A stretch of DNA of 64,000 bases from Crotophaga sulcirostris (taxonomy: Eukaryota; Chordata; Aves; Cuculiformes; Crotophagidae): the NCBI GenBank assembly GCA_013397455.1, contig VYZB01000119.1:459701-523700 (forward strand). Reading direction: 5' to 3'. Positions 53,312 to 64,000 of the stretch are shown here, piece after piece; the first letter of the stretch is position 1; each line of letters opens with the position of its first letter. The notes under the pieces are model-generated. The model had not been told where the DNA came from, did not search any database, and saw only the letters and a program-made list of their open reading frames with translations. Position numbers and translations under genes: made by a program.

Positions 53312-53490
53312 TGGATGCTGCCTAGTGGTTGAAGCAGGGGACTGACTAGAGGTGAGAAGTCAGGAGATCTTGCCTCTGTTCTTGCTTCTTTCTCACTTGT
53401 TGTGCGACCTTGAAATGAAGCATGCTATGTTTTTTCCCTTTGGTACAGAGGTATGGTTAATTACACTGCAAAGCACTGAGGACATGACAA
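53312..53490 (+). mobile_element. MIR-type SINE remnant
   Basis: The order of segments matches a sense-strand MIR-family SINE. A tRNA-like head, GCCTAGTGGTTGAAGC then GGGGACTG, is followed by AGTCAGGAGATCTTGCCTC. The core TCTCACTTGTTGTGCGACCTTG follows, split here as TCACTTGTTGTG and CGACCTTG. Next come a TTTTTCCCTTTGGTACAGAGG segment and a terminal CTGCAAAGCACTGAGGA. It is strongly diverged, as expected of an amniote-age SINE. The A-box-like TAGTGGTTGAAGC is still readable, while the B box has decayed. Confidence 0.72.
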
Positions 53491-53714
53491 TTAGCGTTTA
53501 TCTCAGGGAATTGCACAACGATTAAGCCTTAATTTGCTATATGATTTATTTCTTTCTCATTAACCCTGCTGAAGCCGTACCTTTGAAATGAAAATTAAAG
53601 ATGAACATAATTCTTAGAAGTGTAGAGGATTGAATGGCAGCTGCAACAAGGCTTTGCAGAACCCCAGGACTTGAGTACTGGGTAACAGGCTGTTACTCTG
53701 CTGCAGCCCATTGA

Positions 53715-53793
53715 TTTTTTTTTTTTTTTAATTGATGTGCTTGGAGGGGTGGAGTGTGATGAGGGGAGAAAACAAAACAAAACAAAACAAAAA
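53715..53793. repeat. T15 run and (AAAAC)4 microsatellite
   Basis: A T15 homopolymer (53715-53729) is followed about 40 bp later by four clean AAAAC units (53769-53788) and an A5 run. No retroelement body is recognised next to it, so these are listed only as simple repeats. Confidence 0.85.
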
Positions 53794-55081
53794 GCAAACA
53801 AAACCCAAACACCACGTGGCAGAAAACCACTGACAACAAAGAAACAAAGCCAGCTGAGTTTTGATTTGGCCTTCTAGCTCATGATTTCCCCCTGAATGTG
53901 GTGTATGAAAGGCAGGGACATGTGCACTTTGCTATTGATACTTAATGTGTAGGTCGGAAATGGGTTTGCTTGGGAGGATAATAACTTGTCAACAGCAGCT
54001 GTCACAACAAGGGGAAGTTATCCTAACAGGACACCTGGATGCCAAACACTGTGGCCAGAAACATCCCCAAGTACCCAAATGGGGTTGTGAGCTGCTCAGC
54101 CTTGAAAGGATCCTCTTGTCTGTAACAGAGCAAGTGTTGTGAGAACAGTCAAAAGCAGTGGGGGAAAGACAGACCAGCTCTGCATGCCATGTTTATTTTG
54201 ATTAAATGTGAAATTATCAGTGACACGTTAATGTGAGTCCAGTCAAGCTAATTCATAATTTCCCTCATGATATTTGAGTTGTTTTAATGCATTCATAGAA
54301 CTGATTTTATTTTAGTTTATTTGTTGTTCATACTAATGTGTACTGCCTAATTTTGATGTATGCAGGTGTTGTGTGATCTTAAACAAGGCAATTTTCTTGC
54401 TGAAAATGATTAGTGGTAATGAAAAATTATCAGATTCACTGTAATACTATTTGGCTATACTGAGTATTTCTCCCTTCATCATGCATCATGCATATCTATT
54501 TGTGGATTAAACTCCTACTACAGTGTAGTAGGGAGAAAACAGTAGGACTAACCTTTTTCCTTGTTTCCCAGCAGAGTGAGCAAGACTGATTTCACCAAAA
54601 GCTATGGTTATGCTAAAATAACACAAGTGCAGGAGAACTGGGCCAAATCCAGTATGGTTATTGGTTAAAAATCACGAGTGTTGGAGTTTTTCTAAGTTAT
54701 ATTAATGGCAACAAGAAATGGACATGAGAAATGATTTAATGGTACAAGTATAAATAAAATCAATTTTAGATTCTTCCTGGAGTCCATGTGCACACAAAAT
54801 TAACAATATCTGTGATGTTTGGGGGGAAGAAGGAACGTGCTCAGCTGGCATGAGGCTATTAATGTAGCTGGAGTTGGCATTGCAGAAGCAGCAACCCTTT
54901 TAAAAAAACAATGCAGGAGTTGTCTGTGTGGGGCTGGAGGTCAGATTGTCTCGCTGTACTGATTCTTTCTGGTATTAAAAATTCATTTCTGTACTCTACA
55001 AAACTACGTCGTGTCTGAATTGGATATCCTTAAATCTAATGAATGACTATATTTGGAGAGAGAAATTGGAGTTACTGCATT

Positions 55082-55103
55082 TATATATATACACACACAC
55101 ACA
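55082..55103. repeat. Compound (TA)n(CA)n microsatellite
   Basis: About five TA units run directly into six CA units. Compound dinucleotide repeats of this kind are often length-variable. Confidence 0.9.
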
Positions 55104-56005
55104 GAGGTAATATTGTTACTGATGAAGCCTTTCAGTTTGAAGAAATGTGGCAGGTTGTGTGAACTAGCGAGTGATGCATTCATATAGAAAATGTATATTT
55201 CAAACTAGAATAAAAACCTGTCAAAAGTGAGGTATTATATCTTGTGGCTCTAGAATAATATCATTTGTCACAATTAGTTGTAAAATCGTATCCACTGCTT
55301 CAGGTCATCAACTCGACCAAGTTCCTACTGCTTGTAATTCACTTGGGATGGATTTTGTGTGAATGGGACAGGACACATTAGGGTGTAAATGCTTTGCAGG
55401 CAAGTTCACAGCGACTATGTATTTAAATATTCAGTTTTACCTCTTGCTGGTTTTCATTGTTCAGAAAGATATCTAGAGCATTTGTAACCATACTTTGCTA
55501 AATTATTCAGCTGCTGTTTAGGACCATAGTCAGCTATATGAAATTCAACTTAAATTCCTGTGCCTGGTCTTTATTAGTGCTGGTTTCATACAAGCAGCTT
55601 GTGCAGTGACTTCCCTGGTTCTTTGCCATGTGCTTTAGATACCTGCTTCTCTCCTTTTGCCCTTCACTGTGGCATGAGTGATTTCAGTGCTCAAATATGG
55701 CCCTAAAAGGATATATTCTATTTGATTTAGGCAACTGAAGCTTGTGTTTCTCAGGATTCTTAAGAGACTACCTCAACACTTGGTTTGGCTGGACATGGGG
55801 ATCTCTGAGCACCTGCATGGCTCCTGCTGGGCTGCCTTTGTCTCTAATGGAAATATCAGAATATTATTGTTAAGCCAGTAAAAACTAATTAACATGATGG
55901 TATTTCTTTCTTTAAAGGGAAGTGCAATAATTTCTTCATTTGACTTATTTCTAATAACAAGTTGGTTAAATCAGCTATTAAATCAGATGAAATGAAGGTT
56001 CCATT

Positions 56006-56041
56006 TTATACCCTCTATTCTGTTAACAGTGGAGGGTATAA
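56006..56041. repeat. Nested perfect inverted repeat
   Basis: TTATACCCTC (56006-56015) pairs exactly with GAGGGTATAA (56032-56041). The 16-nt spacer contains its own 10-bp palindrome CTGTTAACAG (56020-56029). Function unknown. Confidence 0.85.
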
Positions 56042-58534
56042 TTAAAAAGGGAAAAGTAACACCAATAAAGTCTGCAAAGCTGAACGTGAGCAGTTATTCC
56101 TCTGAGGGCTCTCTGCTCAGCTGGACCAGAGCTCTGCAGTCACTTATGCCAGGGGCACTGTCACCATGGGTTGGGACTGATGGTTTGGCCTGTGGGATGC
56201 AGTTCTGCCTCAGAGTCCCTTGCAGCACACAACACTACTTGGGAAAGTCTGTGGAAGAGGCTTTGGTAGCCAGCCAAACCCTGGTCAGTGCTCATCTGAT
56301 GTTTATTTTTAGGTCTTTTCTTGTCAGAGGAAAATAGTGGTAGGAAATGGGGACTGCGGAGTCTGGAGTTAAAACTGAAATGTGCAAGCATTACTGCTCC
56401 AATCTTTCATTGTTTCCACATCTGTCCCATTGGCTGTATCTGGCCATTTCCAGATTGAGGGGCTACCTGGAGCATGAGCGACCAAGTGGCTTGCTGTTGT
56501 GGGACTCCAGCAAAGCTGAGTGCAAAAGAAGTTAAATGCCAACGAGGTGTTTCCAGTGAGGAGGTGAAAAATTGCACTTATTGATTACTTTTTAGGGTGA
56601 ATCAATCATAAAAAGAGCTAAAAAGATCCTTTTTATTATATCATTATTAAGATTTAGCTTGGGCAAACTGCCAAAATAGCCATTACTGTACTTTGGTGTT
56701 CTTTAGGCTGCCTATTAGACAGGGTTAAGAGGTGAAACCATTTGTTATTTCTTTTAATATCCAAGTAATATAAATTATACGTCCTGTAACACTCAGTAAG
56801 GCTAGACTCTTCGAAAAGCTCAGAAAAGCTCAATTATTCATGCTCTATATTAACATCAATATTTCATGGTAAAGCAGAAGTGTTTATGTGAACCTGGTGA
56901 GATTTTTAAGCCTCCTTTATTTTGTGTTGATTTAGGGAAAGAATTTAACTCTGGAAATAGACCTATAGTCTGATAGAATGGACTTGATTCATGTGAAGTC
57001 GTTCTGCACAGTTAGAGCTTTAAAACAAGATGATGGGACCATGCTGTGCTTGATTCTAATCATGCTGCAGATTCCTCTTGTAAATATGACATGGGACATG
57101 GAGTTCTTGAGACATGTTAAGAAATCTTGCTGTTTACTTAGCAGGAAGCTGGAGCAGATCCCGTTTTGGGTGATGTTCAACTCAGCACCTCAATTTTGAG
57201 ATGTTTGCACACATAATTAGTAATAATGTAGGGGCCCAGAGGGAAGCTTCACCAAAATACAGGGCACATAGCCCAGCAGTGTTGTTCAGATGCCTTGCCT
57301 TCTTAATCTTTTGGGTCTAATCTTGGAGGTTCTCATGATCCCAACTGACAAACAAGATATAGGTGGTTGCTCTGACCATGTGCAGAAAGTGCCTAATGTT
57401 CTCCATCTTAGCTCTACTGTGTTCAAACTTGTAAGCCTTTATTTCAATTTAAGTAATGTGTTCTAGCTATGCGGAGGAGAGATTTAAATCCCTGGACTAT
57501 CCTGAATTCCTATCTTCGTGAGCACCATAATCAAATCTGGATAAAGGGACAGAGCATTTCAGAAAATGCAGGAAACATGGAACCTGGTCATTTCTATAGG
57601 GACAAGATGCATTGAGGTAAGCAAAAAGCTTTTGCTGAAGGAAATGTGAAATTTTAGCCCTGCAGTGTCATGGAGTATAACTTTTCTCTGGCATGCCCTG
57701 GTCCTAAATGAGTGGGGTGTTGAGGGAAGAGGTTGTGGCAGAAGAGAAAGATGCACCAAAACCCTGTCTCTTCCACTGAAATGCTTCAGCCTTTCTATTA
57801 ACCAAAATGCTTCCATTTTTTTGTGGGTTACCTTTCTTGTCTGCACTCCTGTCCTCTCCCTGTTGTATTAAGAAAAAAAATAATTGCTTTTTGGCTAATC
57901 TGATTCTGATCAGGTCACAGCTATTAAAAGAAACAAAAGCTCAAACAAAACAAATCCCCTTTTTAAAATCTCCTCTTCACGGCGTGGTTCAGCTTTGATT
58001 TTGGTGATTTATTAGAGCAGCAGTGTTCACACTGCTGTAATCAAAGGCTGGTTGATACTTCAATACAAATCTTGATTCGCAAGGGTCTTGTAATTTGCCT
58101 GTAAAACAAGTAAGTAGCTGTTGTCCTGTTAAACTGAGGAACTGTCAACTGGGGAACTGTAAACTGAGGAATTTTAATGCCTTCTCCCCCCTCTTCCTGT
58201 CCCTTCCCCCTCATTCCCTCCCCCAATGCTCTTTCCAAAATTTATGCTTACTGCAAGCAATCAGTCAGTGTTGGCAGAAGGAATGTACAAGGGGCCACTG
58301 TGGTCATTGTGGATCCTGTCTGTGTCCCCATCACTCATAATTGCAGCCATCTATTTCATACAAGCTACCATGAGCAGAAAAAACTCTCAAAACCAGCAAA
58401 GATGTTGTTCCCTTTCCAGCTCCTCAAAGGCTACTGCGGTGCCTCCCCTAGTTTCCAGTCAAAATGAAAACTTGTCTACATATGTCAATGTTTTTGTTGC
58501 ATTGTTCTTCATCTCAGGTAGCTTTTTCCCATCT

Positions 58535-58843
58535 TCACAGTATCACAGTATTACAAGGTTGGAAAGGACCTCTGAGATCATCGAGTCCAACCTATAACGC
58601 AACACTAACACCAACTCATCTAAACCATGGCACTGAGTGCCTCATCCAATCTCCTCTTAAACACCTCCAGGGTTGACGACTCCACCACCTCCCTGGGCAG
58701 TGCATTCCAGTGGCCAATCACCCTTTCAGTGAAGAACTTTTTCCTAATATCAAGCCTAAACTTTCCCTGACAAAGCTTGAGTCCATGTCCTCTAGTTTTG
58801 TCACTGGTCACCTGAGAGAAGAGACCAACCCCTGCCTGACTAA
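58535..58843 (-). mobile_element. CR1 LINE, 5'-truncated 3' tail (copy 3)
   Basis: This is the same subfamily as the tail at 37777, with the same TCACAGTATCACAGTAT terminus and AAGGTTGGAAAGGACCTCTG start. The minus-strand frame 58811-58620 is open for 63 codons and keeps the conserved end of CR1 ORF2 ([20 protein letters not shown], then a [12 protein letters not shown] segment). This makes it the best preserved CR1 piece in the window. Similarity ends near the CCAACCCCTGCCTGAC segment at about 58843. The rest of the element is absent, so it is 5' truncated and immobile. Confidence 0.94.
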
Positions 58844-61800
58844 ATCTTCAATATTTCTGTCTCACTGTTGTGTTTCTATAAAGTTTCTGTATCTGTCCTT
58901 ATTTGTGCCTTGTCAGGTCCTGTCTCCAGAAGAATAAAATAGGAGAACTGAAGCTCTTGTGCTTTGTGAAGCTCTGCCTCCCTGGAGCTGTGGGAAGCCT
59001 TGCTTGGAGCGCCGTCTCTTCCTGCCTTTAGGAACAAGTGAGGGAGCAGAGGGGAATGTGACCTGTTTCTGTTGTGCAGAGCTGCCCTATGTGTGTTTCA
59101 TTCAATTTTAAAAGCATCAATGACATCTAAACAAATTATGGTCAGTGTAAAAACAATTGACACCCAACTGCAACCTTAAATATTGCTCTAGGACTGAGGA
59201 TGGCTCCTATATTTTGGGTCTTTTCTAAGAGGCTTCTCAAAGGTTTGGAGAAGTCTTATAGAGAACAACCAACTATGTTTTGACAGCGACTCTTCCAGTG
59301 ATGCTCTTCAGTGCTCTGCAGTGTCAGAAATGGCTCTAAACGTTAAAAAAAAAAATATGTCCCTAGCCTATGGGTTTGGCCTGGCTGCATGCTTTGCCTG
59401 TAAGTCTGGTCAAGTTAGATGTGTCAAAAAAGGGGAAAAAATGATGTCAGCTTGCTTCAGAGTCAATTGGAATGTCTAATAAGTTAATAATTAAAAAAAA
59501 AAGCTTAAATTTCTATTGATGTCCCTGAAGGTATATCTGTGTGTAATATTGACTGACTACAGCAAGAGATGAGTCAAACATGCTGTAGAAAATCTGTACT
59601 TTTTTATCAGTTTTCATTTTGTTTGCTGCTGATGATAACACTTTCTTTGCATATTTGTCTTGGGTCACTACAGTCTGTTATTTGGAAGAGGATTTGATTC
59701 TTGCTGTGTTCTTGCAGCGATATCCGGTCCTATTGGGCTCAAACTTAGCTGCAAGTAGCAGGCTCTGTTCCAGTGCTAGAACTAATTTATGTCGTTTTTC
59801 ATTTTGTGAATCTCTGACTATGTGGATGTGTTTTGATATATATAAATGTACAGAATGCCTGTCTAAAGCATTGTGTCACTGATGTCTGTAGGAAGTGCTG
59901 GGATCTCCCATGAAGCCTCTTAATTAGTTTTGCCTTTCATGTTGGCATCCTAAATTCCAGGCTTGAGTTATGTATTAGACTTTTTTTCCCCTTGTTTGTC
60001 AAAACAGAGCAACTTCTTCAGAGCAGAACATAATGTAAATGCTAATTTAAACTGACAAGTTAAATTGATGTCACCTATTTCAAATGGAAATAAAAACCTG
60101 ACTAAAAGAGATCCATTCTGGCCTTGTAAAAACTGACTGAACCTTGATTACTGAAATCTGTGGGCACAGAGCGAAGACCCCTCTTACACTTTTGCTGGTT
60201 TTTGAGGCAGGAGACAGCCACTCCCTGAGTTCAGAGAGCAGAGCTGTTGTCTATAGGGGAAGGACAGCAGCCCCACCCTCCTAGCTTGCTTTTGAAGGTG
60301 TTGTGCTGCACTTGGCAAGAAATGGCTTAGGGGTGCCTGCTGGCAGACCATCTTTGGCCAGATGTGATCCCACAAGCTGACGTCTCCAGATTGCACAAGC
60401 AAGTGTTGAGATTGGTAGTTATCAGCTCTGTCTCTCCAGATTGCTCTAGGGAGTGGTCAGAAGGAGCTCCTTGGTTTGAGCCTCACCGTTTATAACCCAC
60501 ATGAGTGTTGCCCCTGCCAGTACAGGCAGACCAGTGAAACCAGCCTTTTTCCACTGCTGTTTGGCAAGGGAAAAAAAGAGGTGCTGCCCACAGAGTACTG
60601 GCTGTTGTCATAGTTGACAGGAGCGTGGGAGCCCTCTTTGTGTAGCAGCGGCTGATAATTACTTCTTTCCTTCTCTCCCTGAGAGGCAGAAGGTGGTGCA
60701 GGCACCTAATTATCACAAAAACTTAGGGAGTTTTTCAGTTTGGATCTGGCTTTCTTCCATAACAGAGCACTGCATCATTTCCAGTGCATCCTGGTATTGT
60801 GCTGATGGTGTATTCCTGCTGATTGGCCCAATAAGAAGTGCTTACACTTATTTGATGAGGTGCGTGTACTTGATGGCGAGACATGTAGATGCTAAGAAGA
60901 AAATTTCCTGATGTGGATAGACATCTTGTGTTCAGTGCAACCCTAACATGCATATATGAGGATACATCAGATACACTCTGATCATGTCTTAAAAGAATAG
61001 TTGTGGTATGGTTATTAGTATCTTGTATTCCCTTTCAGTTTGTATGCGCTTCTAATAATAGCTATTATTTATATATTTATTTTCTTTCAGTGTCTTGGGA
61101 AGACTCTTCCACTGCTCTCCAAAAGCCTTGTTCTTTCTTGAGGCCATCACCCTTCAAGCCTTTAAGCCACTCCAGGGATCCATCACTGTGTCAGCTTCAG
61201 TGTCCAGTGAGTTGCTGATTGCTGGAATGGTCCCTAGGTCAGTGGACTCGTTCTGTTCCCAGCACTGTTTGTCTGGGAAGTAAAGGCTGCTAGGAAAGAA
61301 AGCCATTACCTTTTACTTCCTCCAAATCAAACCCTGTTTTCCTATTGGCACGAAGGAGTATTACTCAGGAAAAACTCATTGCTCTTCTTTGGCTTCTGTT
61401 TTTTATGGCTTAAAAAATCTATAAATAAAAATCCTTCTTTCTTCCTGAACCCTTGTAGCTTATTGTGGTGACTGAAACGGGCTGACTCTCTGTAGCTTGA
61501 TTATTCTGACAAATACCTGAGCAACTTTTTTTAACAAAATTCATACTTGTTCACTAAAAGCAAAGCACTTGTTTACAAGCCTTCCAGTGCACAAAACACT
61601 TCAGAGAAACTCCATGGCACTCCAGGGAAGCAGGCTGGTATAATCCATTTCGGTGGATGAGACTCGGAGGGCGTTGCTGTGGCAATCTGCTGAAGGTAAA
61701 TAATGGTTCCTGTTTTTTGGTGTTTGGGTTTCTGCAGTGTGAACAGAATATCTGCATTTTACGAATGAGGAATGAAGGCCAGATGCAAGGCTGGGCTGGT

Positions 61801-64000
61801 GCTGATTGCAGTTCTTAAACTTTAAGTCTGGTGCATTGAAATGTGATGCAATGAGACGTGGAAAAATCAAAATTCTCAAAAGGCAGGCAAAGTGGTGGTC
61901 AGGAAGCTGCCTAAAGAGACCATGGGAGGCACTGAGGACACTGCACTCTGCAGTCTTCTCTCTGTGTAAGTCAGCTCCCCATTCTGGAGCTGTAGGAGGC
62001 CTGTCTAGCTATGTGGCAGGCAGCACAGCTGCCACCCAGAGCAGGTCTAGGCTATGCTGGTGGGTCACTGCCATTGCCAACTGCCTAAGCTACCTATGTG
62101 GGACACTATCAGGGCTGTGAAAAAGCAGAATTGAAGCATCTGAAGTCAGCCAGCATGAACATATATCTTGTCCCTTGAGATGAAGCAGTGAAATTCGGAA
62201 AGGGATGGCCAGGTGCTTAGTAACACATCACTTGGAGCATAACCATGATGCTACAACTGAGCCCCATGGGGTAAGGTATTTTGGTAAGAGGCACTGGGGA
62301 GCAGGAGGACGAGCAGAAGGCTCTGAGCTCTGGAACATACATTAGCAGATCAATGGCTCTGTAAGGACTTTCCCAGTGGCCTGTGTTCACACCAGATAAA
62401 CTGCTCCAACAGCAGTAGGAGATTAGACTGTTGAATATAGAGCTGGGGAGAAAAATCCTGCTGAAAATGTAGTCTTTGTAACTCTTAGGGAGCTGATTCA
62501 GTCCTAAGTGAAGCTGCCTGTGACTTGGACCCACTTCCAGGGATTCACAGTAGTACAACAAATGTATTAGACTTTGTGCTACTGATCAGGAGACTGATAA
62601 CACTGATCTGTAGTCATTGGTAAAGACCTGCACCTTCCTTGGTGGAAAATCTTTTTCTGGTGACAGTGCAGCCTTGCTGCTTCACCATGTTGAGGCAGGT
62701 GAACACAGAGCTGAGGGAGTTATCTGCGCACTTCCAAATTTCCATCCATATTCTTCTGGTTTCGGCAATGGGAAATAAAACCTTTTCACTGTTTGGCAGC
62801 AGTTAAGATTCACGTGAGTCTTCACCACATTAAAACCAACTGGTAAGGTACCTGTTTTGAGTAATGGTGAAATCTGAAATTGAAGGTTATTATGATAAAA
62901 ATCCTGTCCTTTCAGCTTCATCTGGATTGGAGCTGGGGTAAGGGACACAGTAGGGACTGGTTTCCCACACATGACACAAGTTTGGGATCTCTCTGGCCCT
63001 GAGCAATGATGAGTGGAACTGTTGGTGAGGCCAGCCAGCGAGGTTGACAGAGGGAGATGCCTCTGTGTCAGAGGCAGAGCAGGCTGGGATCAGGCTGCTG
63101 CAGGGTTGGCAAGGTTTTCCCATAAGCTGCTTTGCCCTGCTGAATGCCTCCAGCCCAACTGCAACCAGTGGGGAGCTGAACGCTTCTGCGCCGAAAATGA
63201 AGCAATGCAAAATGTGGATGTTAATCACAGTAATGGCTTGTCAGCTGCAGGTTGCTGTGTGCATGCAGATCTTCCTAGGGTTGCAGTGCATTTCTGGAGA
63301 ATAACTAAATAACATTGCTCTGCAGTCAAAGGGCAGCTTTAGTGAACAGAGGGCTTCATAGCTGATGACAGCATAGGCTGCCAAGGGGCCTTTTAAGCCT
63401 TTCAGGCTTCTGAGTGCTGGAGGCATCAGGTATCTGGGCTTGGTGGAACTACTGTTTTGTCATGAGACTTTTTTTTTTCCAGTCTCTTACTCCATTGTGG
63501 TAGCGCAATGCAGTTGAAAAGTCATGTTAAGATGCAGATAGGTACATCTGAAGCTGCATTTGCTGACTGCTTTACTCTGAATGAGTACTGGCAAGCATCC
63601 CATAAGCTGTAACATGGCCAGCTAACAGTATGCTCAATGTATATCTTAGCTTGCTAGGTTAAGCAGCCTCAGTAAAAGTAACTGGAAGATACTGCTAAAA
63701 TATTCATAGGATAAACTGTCATTTTTCCATTGAGTTGCAGATAAGAGCATTATTCCTTGGCTCAGTTTCCTAATCTATGGAATTCGTTACTACTGTTGCT
63801 CCTGAAAACGGTGTTCAACTCGTGGATGTCTACGTTCTGCTTAGAGGAGCCCAGTCCACCTACTATCAGCTCCCTTCTTTTGCCAAAGTAATACTGGCTT
63901 GCATGTCACACAAAGCAGATGGAAATCACATAGCTTATTTAACTGCCATTGAGTAAAGTACAATTAAATTGCCAAAATATATATCCAGTTTTGCACTTCA
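58844..64000. other. Intergenic DNA, no gene recognised
   Basis: No exon, RNA gene, promoter island or transposon is recognised to the right edge. Open frames are short and without family resemblance. T- or A-rich homopolymers occur, for example near 59346-59355, 59493-59502 and 63471-63478. Confidence 0.5.

Larger units (their letters stand above)
53794..58534. other. Intergenic DNA, no gene recognised
   Basis: AT-rich sequence with short chance frames only. It holds a compound TA/CA microsatellite (55082-55103) and perfect inverted repeats at 54514-54532 and 56006-56041. No exon, RNA gene or transposon is recognised. Confidence 0.5.

Noticed and set aside
47496..64000. Exons of a neighbouring gene such as VMA21 (adjacent to GPR50 in mammals)
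   Set aside because: I looked for its membrane-segment coding sequence among open frames and saw none. The neighbour may lie outside the window.
1..64000. CRISPR arrays, operons, prophage or tRNA genes
   Set aside because: No regularly spaced direct repeats, bacterial gene layout or tRNA cloverleaf was seen. The sequence is avian nuclear DNA.

Overview
This window comes from a vertebrate nuclear genome, almost certainly a bird. The two lines of evidence are the 3' coding exon of the melatonin receptor Mel1c (MTNR1C) and several 5'-truncated CR1 LINE tails of avian type. It also holds a decayed ERV-L-like retroviral pol fragment and one or two ancient MIR-type SINE remnants. There is no operon structure, CRISPR array or compact gene content. 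Nearly all open reading frames are short chance frames.

Layout. Positions 1-620 are an extremely GC-rich CpG island containing a degenerate minisatellite with a period of about 45 bp and a possible splice donor at 541/542. Positions 621-42836 are non-coding and are best read as the large first intron of MTNR1C, or upstream DNA plus intron if exon 1 lies elsewhere. This stretch carries an antisense ERV-L pol pseudogene (about 21533-22680), an antisense CR1 tail (26948-27400), a weak MIR-like remnant (about 34121-34424) and a second antisense CR1 tail (37777-38036). MTNR1C coding exon 2 is 42837-43705 on the + strand, preceded by a textbook branch point, polypyrimidine tract and AG. It is followed by a probable long 3' UTR with several AATAAA signals, the last cluster at 47289-47472. 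From about 47500 to the end is gene-free DNA with a MIR-type SINE (53312-53490), simple repeats and a third antisense CR1 tail (58535-58843).

Function. The only protein-coding gene supported is MTNR1C, a G-protein-coupled melatonin receptor. Melatonin receptor genes have two coding exons. The first encodes the N-terminus and TM1, and the second encodes TM2 to the C-terminus. Only the second is visible here, intact and in frame. Exon 1 was not found and probably lies just left of the window, next to the CpG island. No exciting undescribed system was found. The most notable items are the intact Mel1c exon, a perfect hairpin made of two TCF/LEF-like motifs in the putative 3' UTR, the minisatellite-bearing CpG island, and the uniformly antisense placement of the recognisable autonomous retroelements.
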